A program made the position numbers and the translations under genes. This document shows, in pieces, positions 11,453 to 23,300 of a DNA stretch of 64,000 bases (position 1 is its first letter; each line of letters starts with the position of its first letter). A model generated the notes under the pieces. It saw only the letters and a program-made list of their open reading frames with translations. It did not search any database and was not told the origin of the DNA. The stretch is taken from the NCBI GenBank assembly GCA_949357655.1, contig CASHTG010000003.1, positions 248,001 through 312,000 of the forward strand. Reading direction: 5' to 3'. The DNA is from Parascedosporium putredinis. Taxonomy: Eukaryota; Ascomycota; Sordariomycetes; Microascales; Microascaceae.

Positions 11453-13813
11453 CCTTTCTTTCTTTTCTCATTCTTTCTCCATAAAACTAGGCTTTTGTTC
11501 CTTCATCCCTATCATTGATCCGTATTTAATCTCGGCTCATCTGCGACACGTGCGCCCTCTCCACCGAGTGAAATCACCGGCCTCCTGTTATCACCGCACG
11601 TAGAGTCTGTTTAATCCCCGTGGCATCTATGGCATGTACAAGGAGGACGTCAGGTCATGCAAGGGAACGTGCACCATACAGAATAAACATATTCACTCAC
11701 CCAAGCAAGATCCCCAAGTCGGGAATCCGCCGATTTTACATGAAAATCAAGATGACATCGGTCACCAACCGAGGATTGTTTCCGCCATATTGCCTTCACT
11801 CTCGTCTACTATCAAAATGAATCTCTTCATGTTATTGTTTCTCTTGGCCCCTTCCCCCTCTGCTACCCCAACGCGAATCACTATTTCTAGGAAGAAGGGG
11901 GCCTGGAAAGCCTCGTTCTGTTCCCTTTGAAGTGGCATGAGGATCAAACGACACTCAACCAACCCCTAGCCGACCATCCCTATCCCTGAGCGGTAGATCA
12001 CGCCCACCCGACAAGAGGAAAACCGCCCACACCTGGCCCCAACATCTCCCTTCGCGAACAAGGACAGGCCCTTTGAGCTCTTCCTCCCCCGCCCCAGCAG
12101 TTGTTGTAGCCGAACGCCCTGCTAACACCGTGATCTTCACTGTTCGACTTTTGCCTATACAAGATGACTCGACAAAAATTGGCAAGGGAAGTCGAGTCAC
12201 GTGTAAAAGCTGGACATCATGGATCGGATGTTCAACCAGCAGATCGAGCGTGTGCGCCTTTTTCCTTAACCAAAACACGGGGCTGGAGCTGGAGCTCCGT
12301 TGAGTTTGCAACTGATGAGCCTTGACCGAAATGGTTGAAGACGCGAAATTAGACGGGTATCATTAAATCGAGCCAAATCAGAAACCACCCTGCGGCTGAA
12401 CTTAAGAGCCTCATTGTATTAAGGATAAGATCAAGAAACCGGCCGGAAACAGATCTCAACTCTTTTTCCCCCACGCATCGGATGAGAAGGCAAACGCCGC
12501 CGCCGACGCAAAGAGTTGCGCTTCCAAGCTTCAATGTTCATTTGCCTTTTTCTTTCTCCTACTTTTCCATCCATGTAGTCATTCTCGTCACCAACCTTTA
12601 GCCTTTCCGTGTCATTCAGCCCTCTCCTCTCTCATTTTCCATAAGCTTTTGTCTCAGCCGGATTACCAAAGACCAACTCTAAAATTCCCCCCTCTACTAA
12701 AGGCTAGCTAAAAGGGACCAACCTTAAGTTGCTGTGGCGGCAGAGATGGGAAACTGACGTCGCAACATGGTTGTTCCGGGTTGCTTTTGCTACACGTACG
12801 AAAAGCGAGACATGCGCCGGGTTTCGGGCTAAACTCTGTCCCCAAAAAAATGCTTAATCGCGAGTCCTTTTCCTTCAATTAACCATTTTCCGGTGGCCGT
12901 GTCGGTCGAGAATCTGCCATCTCGGGATCCATAGATGACGGGCCCCCAAACCAGCAGAACAACAGGGCCACGAACTTCTATTGATGCCCCACTTTGGGAG
13001 TTGGCCCCTCGGCGCCTTTGATTTCTATCACCGGCCCAAGCCCTTTTGTCATCTCAAGGCTCAACCAATATCGCGACTCATTTCGCTAGGCGCCGCCTGA
13101 AACCAGGCGTTTCGCAGAGGATAAAGGGCACAAAATATAAACCAATATTACAAAGATGTGATCAGTCGAGATCAAGATGTGCTTGTATTAAAGAGTCTCC
13201 AAAGGGAAAGAGAAGAGACGTCAGGTGCAGAATCCGCAAAATTAAAGGGAGAGACAATCGAAAAGAGAACCGAACAAAATAGACAACCTAAGAGTGGAAG
13301 AGAAGGGCAACGGCCGGCATGGTCGATCAAGGGGATGGGCAAGGCCAAAGCAACGGGCGGGAGGCGAAGAAAGGGCAAGCAGGAGCGCCCGCGCCAAACG
13401 ACGAGGGTCATGTTTAGACGATCACGGCAAGTCGCCAAGGCGAGCTCCGGAAAAACACTCCAGAGTCGAAGAAAAGGAAAGGGCAAGAGCAATAACTCGA
13501 TTAAAGAGCCAAGCCTTCTTCATGTGTCCCATCTAACGAGCCACCATAGCCAAGCACCCAAGCACCCAAAGCACCGACCCCGACGTGACGTGGGGAAAGG
13601 GTAGGAAGGATGGCGGACGGAGAAATATCAATCACGGTGCACTGCCGACTCGTTTGATCTACCCAAACGGAAGATCTGAACCCCTCCAAAGAGAGGCGCG
13701 ATGGCTTGTTGACAGGAGCAATCTCTACATGGAACCCGACGAGAGAGAGGAGGGCTGCAAGAAATGGCGAGAGCGGAATAATATGATGGGCGAAGACGAG
13801 ACGAGATGGGCCC

Positions 13814-13836
13814 AAAAAAAAAAAAAAAAAAAAAAA
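13814..13836. repeat. 23-A homopolymer followed by GAA repeats
   Basis: A run of 23 A followed by AAG/GAA triplets. No retroelement body is visible upstream that would make this a retroposed poly(A) tail. Confidence 0.85.
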
Positions 13837-14607
13837 GAAGAAGAAGAAAGTAAAGGCACGTCAGGCACCGTCAAACATTGTCTCGTCCTAGCTGCGAACT
13901 ATTAGTCGGGACTGAGCACGGCTTTCAGTTCTCGGCGACTTGCACGCCATCGGTGCGCACATGTCATTGATGCAGGTAAAGACATCAATTCATCTTTCTC
14001 AGGCCAGTCCGAGTGGGGTTCCCGACCAGTAGGAGCCACCGCGAAGAACATTGAATGATTCTCCCTTCAAGTTTGATGCCATGTGGGATTCAATGTTCAA
14101 ACTGACGATGCGCTCGCCAACTCGCCTCCCCAATCCACCCCTCTGGTCTTGTTGATTGGCGAGTCGGGGTTCAGGATCTCCAACCCGCAAGGGCAGGGTT
14201 TGTCTCCCTTTTCCTCCCCAAGAGGTTGCAACTTCCCTGCTAAAACTACTTCGTGACCTTGTCAAACTCCCATCAGAAGAGGCGATCCCTGGCAATGATG
14301 GATCGCCACTCCCCTTCCCCTCCTCCCTTGCTGATCCCAATTTTCTTTGCCCGTTCGCCAGGATTCTAGGGCACAATCCAGAACAAAAAAGAGAAAGGAA
14401 AACCCCTCCCTGCAACTTCTCAACTGCGATGCAGGTCGGGCACAAGTGGGAACCCCCAAGCCCCCTTGCCCCCGTAAACAGGTTCGAGGGGTGCAAGAGC
14501 TGATTGAAAAGATCAACGAGATTGAAGGGGCGTGGACGCCTGTCAGACGTTTCTGGGTATCTCTTGAGAGGGGTTTTTTCCCCTTTCAAAGATCTATATT
14601 ATCTGCT

Positions 14608-14624
14608 ATATCGATAATCGATAT
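14608..14624. repeat. 17-bp palindrome ATATCGAT-A-ATCGATAT
   Basis: Two perfect 8-base arms around a single central A, in non-coding DNA. It could be a dyad protein-binding site or chance; only one copy was noticed. Confidence 0.7.
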
Positions 14625-15686
14625 TGGCAGGTGCTAACATGGTGGCAATATGAACGGGCGCATCACCGAGATGGCCATTTCTTTCAAACCCTCTTTCCTT
14701 TTCTGGCACATCCAACTTGGGCTTGGTTGGCGGACTTGAGAACATGGCCCCGGGAATGCAACGCGAACATGGCCGTTGAGTTACGCGCGTCGTGTCAACC
14801 CAACGCTCTCCAAGTGAGATTGAAAAAAGGAAGCCCACTTTACGCGGCTCAAGCTCCCATGCTGGGGAGGAAAGCCCCATCCGTACCTGCAGCGCCCGGA
14901 AATGAGGTATTGGGATCCGTGCGGCGAGGCAATTCGGCAACAGCAAAGAAAAGGGAAAAAGAAGCAAGGAAAAGGTGGGCATTGATCTGTCAACCGGGAA
15001 CGCTATCGACGCTAAAACAGGACAAGGGTGGGAAAATGAGCGATGAGGGCGAGATGAAAATAGGATGGCGAAGGAACGGGTCCCCACGGACGAAGGAATC
15101 CATTTGGAGATGACATTGTACTTTTGGTACGCTATCCAACGACGATACGATGGCGGGACCTGCAGAATTGAGACAGACATCCCTGCCACGGCAAGGCTGA
15201 TGGCGCCAGTCCCGTTACCTTATCCTCTCCAATTTTATTAGACTTTTTTCTGGGAACCAGAGAACGCGTGTGCGACGCGTTCCTGCGTCCAAGGCTTGGC
15301 AGAAAGAGAGAACCATTGACGACTTTTTTTTTTTTGCAAGGGAGAGAGGAAGAAAGAGAGAATGTGTATGTGTGCACCGAGGTCTGTGAGTTCCCTTTTC
15401 CAAAGGAAAGGGCACCATGCATTTGACTGGAGAAGAGGTGGAATACGAGCTTCTTTTTTGTCATTTAGCATCGTGTCATGGCTTGATCTCGCGGGCTCAT
15501 CGTGGCTAGCTGTCATGTGAAGATGGAAAGGCCAAGTGACTGACCAGCACGCTCGCGGCCAGCCTACGATACAGGTCAGGAGAAGACTATGGGTGGCTTA
15601 GCAGCCAGATGTTGTTGGAAAGCCTTAGCTTATAAAGGAGGCGCAGGAGCTCCGCCTTGAACATGTTTCCTCCCAACGTCCAACCC

Positions 15687-16024
15687 TGTTAGTGATGTTG
15701 GCCTAGGCCTCAACGACCTGCGATGGAGGGTGAGAGGAATGCATGCGCCTGTACGCTTGACAGGTCTTGAATGCAGTTGGTTGCTCGTACTTGATGATAT
15801 GCTCTCAACTGAGTTGTGAGCACAAGAAAATGGGAGATGATGATTATAATATCCCTTTATATAGAACCATCAGTGACCCCAGGGACACAGGACATAGCGC
15901 GCTTATACCCAAAGACAACTAATTCATCAGACTAGTATACGTAAACAAGTGACTGAGTGGTGAAACCCCTTCCATGAAGCCCTTTGAGCGATGAGATCAC
16001 GACAGGCGGTCCCGTAGACTAACA
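15687..16024 (-). mobile_element. LTR of a retrotransposon, probably a truncated or solo copy
   Basis: A 338-bp unit is bounded by TGTTAGT at 15,687 and ACTAACA ending at 16,024, a perfect 7-bp terminal inverted repeat of the TG...CA type found in LTRs. Read on the minus strand, it has a TATA-like CTATATAAAGGG (15,853-15,864) about 160 nt from its start, as expected at the end of U3. Immediately outside the U3 edge, the minus strand reads GAAGGAGCGAGGGGGCACG, a purine-rich stretch resembling the polypurine tract that precedes a 3' LTR. This suggests a fragment of internal sequence at 16,025 to about 16,190. No second LTR and no gag/pol reading frame were seen. The flanks (AACCC and CGCCC) are not a clear target-site duplication. 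Copia-like by appearance; that assignment is inference. Confidence 0.6.
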
Positions 16025-16191
16025 CGCCCACCCCGAAGCGTGCCCCCTCGCTCCTTCAATATCATCCCTTCCATCGTCGTGATATCGGTACCTGAGCCTG
16101 GGGTCTTTGGGCAAGCCCAGAGGTTGCTATGTTTGCGTTAGTCGATACCCAAGTTCAATGAACCTAGCTCTGTGCTGGATATCCCTGTTGC

Positions 16192-17312
16192 CTAGAGCTC
16201 GTGGTGCTGGCCGCGGAGTTGAGACTCGGCGCAAGCGACATCGACATGAAGGCCGCCACGTCTCAGTTGGCCATTGAAATTGGTATCATCGACGCACACA
16301 GTGCACTCCATCGACAAAAGGCCCTCCGCAGCCCTAGAGCCAGTTCTTCCGTACCCATTGTGAATATCTCCAAGGCCCAGCCCGGGCAAGGTAAGTAAAA
16401 GCACAGCTCTCACTCTCTCTACACAGGCGCAAGCCTCGTCAACATAGCCCTCACCAACCTCCTCGAAAACTCCCCTCGTCTCCACGAGCGCCTGAAACTC
16501 CTCGCTCGGCCACAGATCCTCGAGGCGCACGGCCGCGTACAAGCTCACCACTTTTTCAGATCCGCCCCGTCCCCGCCCTGGCACGGCGGCGGCCCGTCCT
16601 CGTAGCAGTAGCGGATCAGCTTGAGGAGGTCGCCCACGCGCTCCCGGTAGGGCGTGAAGAGCACGAGGGCGCGGTGGAGCTTGTGCACGGCGAGGGCCTG
16701 AGCTCCGCGATGCCGTAGTACTCGGCGAGGAAGTAGATGCGCGCGTGCGAGAGGAAGACTTCGCTGTAGTCGTCCGTGGGTCCGTTTCGGCGCGTGTGCG
16801 ACCCGTCGTCGGGGAAGAGCAGGGCAAAGTTGACCCACGGGGACGAGGCCTTGGTCCTCCCACCACCTCCACCACCACCACCACCGCCTCCGAAGACGAG
16901 ACCCCGCCGGTGTCGTAGACCTTGACGTCTGGAAGAGGGAGGATGCGGGTCGAGCTGAGGTTGCGTCTCTCGATTACGTCCTCGGATGGCTCGGCCCCCG
17001 CGTAGTCCCCGTGTAGACGAACTGGCTGAAGCGGAGGAACGTGGGCTCATCCACGTTGGTCCATACGGCGCTCCTCTCGTTTTGCTCCTTGCTTCCGCTT
17101 CCGTGGACAAGGGCGTCGAGGGCGCGCGACTGGCCGGCCACGGCTCCGGAGCGGAGGAAGTACGGCCTCTGTTCGGGCCCGATGAGAAACTTGAACGAGT
17201 TTGGGGAAATGGTACTAGAGGCTGGTTAGCGTTCCTCCAAGGTGCCGTTCCGGGAACTGATCTGGACTTACTTTTGGTGTGTTACCGGCGCCATGGTTGT
17301 TTGACATGACAT
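16192..17312 (-). CDS. BTB/POZ-domain protein (reading frame broken)
   Basis: The first exon starts at ATG 17,312 (MSCQTTMAP...). A clear intron spans 17,215-17,271 (57 nt; GTAAGT, GCTAAC, CTCTAG). Exon 2 reads FKFLIGPEQRPYFLRSGAV, a stretch on RALDALVHG, then VWTNVDEPTFLRFSQFVYTG, which is a fungal BTB/POZ fold where the substrate-recognition or dimer domain sits. A poly-Gly/Val low-complexity linker follows, then FLSHARIYFLAEYYGIAEL, the ALAVHKLHRALV helix pair and the LYAAVRLEDLWPSEEFQAL segment typical of fungal BTB proteins. Frame switches occur near 16,891, 16,699 and 16,550; each is repaired by one extra base in a short run. The C-terminal 60 residues to the stop at 16,192 are not convincing and may run into retroelement-flanking DNA. 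No partner or pathway can be assigned. Pseudogene decay beside the LTR is an alternative. Confidence 0.65.
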
Positions 17313-20300
17313 GCCTCACGATAACATCATCGGGAGACCCAAGGTAAAACGGCTCGTTTCCTTACATCTCATGTATACGGAAAGCACTACCGATGGCATG
17401 GCAGTTTTCTTTTGGCGGAGGGGTCAATGTCAGAGTTGTCTCCAGATCATCACCAATATATACCCCGATGATTTAGGGCTTTAAACCTTCTTGGTAAGAT
17501 TTGGGTTCCCTCCCTCGAGCAATCATGGACACGGGTCAAGGACGCCGGCCTAAACTTTAAAATCGACTACACCACGAGAGCCTCCACTTTCCCCCAAACA
17601 GGGAGGAAGCGGCTATAGAAGGGAAGTGGTGGCTACTATCTCTTCCGTCTAGTGGCTTCTAGTCTTGCCTTTTGAGAGGGGAAGACGTCGAATAGGTCCA
17701 ACCCTTTCTCTCCGCCATCTTTGCGAGAGTGTCTAGCTTTCCTCGCGGGCGGGCACCACTAGCAGGAGAGTCCTCAAGTTGGCACAGCCTACTATAGCCC
17801 GCGGCCTTGGTCCCGAAGAATCCAAAAGCTTGATTCATCGACGTGCGAAGGGAGAGGAGCACCGAAATTTACTATTCCCGTGGACTCTCGTAAGAGCAGC
17901 GGGAGCCAACTTTTTCACCAACTCCACGCTAGATCGCCAAGAGAAAGCGGATCGCTCACTCTCTTCTGCCTCCATCCTGGGTTCTAGGACACCGTCAAAA
18001 CAGCTCCTCATAGATATTGACTGAGTACCGCTAGGGGGCCATCCCGGAATCGCACGCCGTAAACCGCGCCGGACTCCCCTCCGCTATCCCCGGACACAAC
18101 ACAAGGGCGCGAGAGAAGCGAGAGCGACGATCCCTCGCATCCACACTAGAATAAAAAGAATAAATTCTTCATCGGGGAACGTGGCTCCGGAAGGGCAACC
18201 CCTCCGAAGTCGTCCGCCGATCCTCCTTTCCGCGCCTAGCGCCACGTCCACGTCAAGCACGGCGGTGCCGGCACAAGGAACCCCGTCCCCAAATCCGCCC
18301 CCTAAAGAACCCAGGAAGCGAGGCGTGGCGCCATCGTTGCCTACCTCTTTAGAAATCCTGATCCCCTTGATTAAGTTTGCCGGACATGGGAATGCGTTGA
18401 ACCCGGTTCGCCATCCCTTCGCTCTTACGCCATGGGCGACGGAGAACCTGGTGGATGGGATCTTTTCTGCTCGGGCTGTTTAAGCCAAGACAGTCAGGTC
18501 CCTGGACACACGCGAGCCATCTGTGGACGAGGCTTGAGAGCCCAACGGGCCTTCCTCGAAAGGCAACTGATCGGCCGTTCATCTCCTCGTTCTCGAAGCT
18601 GCCACAAGGAAGCTTTTTCGCAGACGAATACGCAATCTCTCCACCTCTCCGTCTACAAACCATGGACCGGGGGGCACCTTGAACATTGGCCCTTTTTCTT
18701 TTTCTTTGTTGTTGGAGGATGATCCCCTGGAACAGTGCCTCTCTGCTGGTGCATCGTCTTGTGGGCTCTCGGAGGCCATGTGACCGAAGCCTTTTCATCT
18801 TTTTCTTATCATTTTGGATTCGTATCTACGTCTCCTCGCCCAGGACGCCTATTCAAGGTTCTTTCCTCCGACTACCTTGAAAAGGGGCAACCAGGCATGT
18901 CTCTGTCGCGAATATAGAAGCACTCCGGCCTCCATTCTAGACCATCATCACTCTCGCCCATCATCTGGCCGCTTGTCGTTGACTGCTTACGCGATCCGAA
19001 TAGCTCTCGTAAGCAAACGCTCGTAAAAGCGGACAGGATGCATGCCCACAACGCCCGGTGCACTTTGCCCGGCCTAGGCCCTTATCAGTGTATCAATGGA
19101 TCCATCCATGTATTGATTCATTCATCCATATGAATAGGGGTGGAGCAAGAGAAGGCACAGGCTTTGTTCACAATTCTCCTTCCTCTTTGTGTCCGACAAG
19201 GGAATCCTGGAACAAGCCCACCCAGGCACTGCTGTGACAGTAGTCGCACGTCTGTGCGAGCCGCGCTTGCCCCTTTAGGCTCTAAAGAGGATCTGAACAC
19301 CATGTGGCCTGAGTTGCGAGATCTCCACAGCCGATGGGCGGGCAATGAGTATTCGCCCTCGCTTGTCTCTCCTCTTCTCTCATCTCTTCCTCAAAAGGAG
19401 AAGGTAAGAAAACGCTAGACAGGGACCATTCTTCCAAAAGGTAAGGCGGGCGGGGATGAATTGAGAAAAAAATGAAGAAGGGAACGTCGTGTAATACTCG
19501 ACGCAACGCTGCAAGTGAGGATCGGCTACCCGGACTTTGCGAACCATTGGGAACGGGCCTCTCCCATGGGATTTTCCCAAATGATACCTTCCACCAAGCG
19601 GAAACAAACAAAAAAAAAAAAAAAAAGAACGAGAAGAAAAAGGGTTATTCTCACAGAGAGAAGGGGGATTTGGATTGGATCTTGCCCTGCGTTTCGTACA
19701 CTCCGCGCCTCTAGATGGTCCCCCATTGTGCAACTCATCTTGGGGGATTTTCTGCTGGGGTTGGTGTTTAGCGAAAGTACGGGGTTGTATGGGGCGCGTT
19801 AAGTATGACATATCGGATGACGGGGGTTGACCAAACCCAAGCGGTTGAGGGTCACGACCATCCTTTCCGAGGAGTGCAACGTGAAGACCAAAAGAGGTCG
19901 ACACGGGTGAAGTGGTTCATCAGAGAAACGAGACACAAAATGGGCCGAAAGAAGGAAACACGGCTCGACGCGTTTCCATGGGCCATCTAGAAAACGCATT
20001 GCCCATCGGCGTTGTTCTGTCGCCGAGCTATCATTACTACTATTGTTATAGACTGGGATTTTCGGGCGGCATTCACACTTGCTATGTGGCGCCTTCTCAT
20101 CGGCTGGTCAACTCCAGCCTCTGCGGCCGAACTGCAGGTGTTGGTTTCGGTCCACGGCTGCCGAAGGAGACGTTGGCGACGAGCAAATTTTTCTCTTCTT
20201 CTTCTTCTTCTTCTTTTTCTGCTTCATCTTGCCTTGTTCACATTTCCCTACTTCATGGGCATTGGTGCACTAACCTTGGAGGAACTCCCGAAATCTCGAC

Positions 20301-23300
20301 GAGTCTCCACCACCCGAATGATTGGATGGGCTCATGCAGAATCACAGTGATGGGGACGAGGAGGCGAAGTCATGGCCTCTTGTGTGGGCAACAATAATAC
20401 GGAGGGTTAATATGCTCCAGCGCAAGTCGAGATGCGTATGAAAAGCAATTCCTTTAGTGAGGCGGAGTGAGCTGGAAGAATCTCTTATCTGGAGCCTTCT
20501 CTCTCTCGCCTCTTTCCCTTGGAGAAAAAGGTCTTTGCCATCCCTGTCTTTCATGAAGCTCCTCATGGGTAAGGGGACCCCAGTCGAGGGCTAGGGGCGG
20601 GTTGACAAAAAAAAAAAAAAGGGGTGGGCTGGATGGCGTACCTGCTTGGACTAGGGTTTGTCGAGAGAGGTTGTGTGTGGGCGGGTGGGCTGTTCTGGTT
20701 CCTCTCTCCATTTCGTGTTTGATGAGCTCAAGGTTACAGTTCTGCGACCCTCCGGCTTCTTGACGCCATCACGGATCCTTCTTGATGTTGTTTCAACCCT
20801 TTAAGGGAATAGCATCGAGGATCCCCGGTCCGTTATGGAACTCGGTGAGGAGCCAGGGATATATATCGACGTGGTGTACCGAGGCATGGAAAGTCAAAAA
20901 GAAAAAGAAAAAGAAAGGGGGAAGGAAACAATCGAGGTTGGAGAGGAAAGGGAACAGCTTCGGGCTCTTCGCCACGTCCTGAGTGAGTGCATATTTTGAT
21001 TAAAATGTGTGATGCGAAGGAGACTCTAGGCTCTAGGCCACGGGCCACGCATTCGTCGTTACTTGATAACCAAAAACGCGCCAGGTTCGAAATGAGGACA
21101 GAAAGCGAGAAAAACACAAGGAATAAAAAGAAAACATGCCTGGACTCGAAGACGAAACCAAGGAACTCCCCCAGAATTGATGCACCTCGACGGGGTCAAG
21201 GCAGGCGCAATGTCTCACTCCGCGCATGCCGTACTGACACTAACACATCAAGACGAATGGACTTGACATTTTTCTCTCCGAAGGAACAGGGGATTCAGTA
21301 CGCCTGTCGTTGTGGATCCCGCTTCTCAACCCAACCAGAGTACCTGCTACGCAGCCTGTCGTAGATTCTTTTTTTCTTGCCTCTTCTTTACTTTTTTATT
21401 CTCCCTCCGCCGGAGCCCAGCGCATGCATGTCTGAGATGGACTGCCCCACTATCAACGACAAAAGAAGGAGGGATTACCGGTCAAAGAGGGGAGATGGGA
21501 GAAGAGACGGGGTTGTCTTTGATGTCAGTGTCGACAATCCAGCTCATTGTGGCCTGCCCGAGTCCTCTTGCGACATGTAAGGTCAGGAATCTGGTTGACT
21601 TCCATACGATGCACGCTCCGAAACAGCGACATGATGGAGACTTGAAAGAACCCCTCTGCCCTTTTCACGAGGCAGACGATAGCGCGCTGCACCTTGGAGG
21701 GTCAGCTGGTTTTCGGCGCCATGTACGAAATTTTCTGGCCCACGATCATTGTCTTGTGTGCCGTGGAACGCCGTGCATCGCACGGATGCAGGGCCGCTAT
21801 GGAGAAGCTTAGAGAGCGAGGGATCCATGGATCCATGGATTGCCAGAGAAAATCTGGGGCGCTCTCTTCGCCTAATCAGCGATTAACCCCCGCCTTCACT
21901 CTCCTTGGAGGGGCGGACCGGAACGAGGGAGGCTGCTCGCGTGGTGTCGTCTTTCCATTTTCGCCTAGTTGTCGACGGACCTGGTTGTTTATTTTATTTT
22001 CCTCACACCAGTTTCGACGTGGCCCTTCAGCCTCGCATCCAGAGATGTTCGGCTCTCCCGTCTCGCATGGGGAAGGGGAGGGAAAAAACCTAGGGTCCTG
22101 CTCTGCCTAGGAACCAATCTATTCTAGTGTGGCTCAAGGCTCGGCTCTCAATGATCAATGGGGGCGACTGGTAACATCGTCGGAACTGTCATCCAAGCGA
22201 GACATGGAGCCGTCGACCCTGCGTACACTAGGTGGGCCGTCCTCAATATTAAGTGTAAAGTTTTTATACGGACGAGCTGAAGCGCTGCAAAGTTGAAACT
22301 CATTGACAATGCGCACTTGGACGAACTATCCTGGTTCGGGCGATAGTACGGAAGGACGTGGAAGAGATCGACCTTTGCATGGCACTTATCACCTCGTTTG
22401 TGGCAGGATGCAGAAATGTGATGGCGTCGTTCCGATGCAGGAAGTAAGGGGGCACCAGCGCGCTGCATGATCTTAGACTGGTGCCCACTTGATGGCTCTG
22501 CCCAACGCGTTGTTTGAAGAGTGTGCTGCGATAAGTCTGCAGTAGCCACAAGTCCATTTGCATGGGCATTCAGGCCAAGTGGGCGTGGGAGGGGCAATAA
22601 TACTGACACCAGTGCACCGCGTACATCAATGTATCTCGAAGAAACCACCAGAGACTGATGGAAATTTCACCTCGAGGCGTGCTCCTCCTCACCAAATTGA
22701 CGGTGGCTCGCTCATCAAGATAGCATTTAATCGGGAGGCTGGTGAGATCACTCGAGAAGATGCCCCATACACTAAATCGATGCCCGGACCCTTGCGTCAA
22801 TCCCCCTTGTAATTAGAGGGTGAGGGGTCCGCCAGCGGGCATGACCCTTGTAAGTCTGTTTGTGTAATAAGGGACTTTCCTTCAGGGTTTCTTCGGAATG
22901 TTTGAAGGCTTTGTGTTGAGGTCCAACCCGAGCAAGGTCGCCGACGAGGACGGTCATATTTTGCGGGTCAAGCCCTCTCCAAGACCCCCAGTGGGCTGCT
23001 GGTTGTAATGTTGCAGTGCTAGGAAGATGAAGCTATGGCCATCGCGACATGGAGAGAACATTGATCCTTTCCCCAACTTTTGACGTGACAAAGGATATGG
23101 GAAGAGGAGCTCCTTCTTCGCCTAGGATTTGTACGAAGTAACTCATCAGATATGTCGGACTCTCTCTCCGTTCAAGGTGAGGAAGGAACGTCCGGCTCAA
23201 TCGGGTCGAGGGTGCCGTGGTTTTGGAGGGCAGTGCAAGTCCCAGCGCCCAGAAGACGGAGCCAAAGGTGTGAGCACTGAGGATGTGGGTTGTGGTCTGT

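Larger units (their letters stand above)
4181..15686. other. 11.5-kb gene-poor region
   Basis: No conserved protein, tRNA or rRNA was recognised on either strand. The part next to the phosphatase start (4.2-6.8 kb) is strongly GA/CT-skewed and probably includes its promoter and leader; a CACCTAG at about 4200 could be the acceptor of a 5' UTR intron. The rest alternates purine- and pyrimidine-rich blocks, with microsatellites, an 18-T run, a 23-A run and a 17-bp palindrome. Reading frames of up to 250 residues exist, but they are low-complexity and overlap on both strands. Given the frameshift rate in this sequence, a small broken gene could be missed. Confidence 0.55.

Noticed and set aside
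13158..13604. 148-residue Lys/Arg-rich frame
   Set aside because: Its composition reflects purine-rich DNA (GAAAGG-type repeats); no nuclear-protein family is recognisable.
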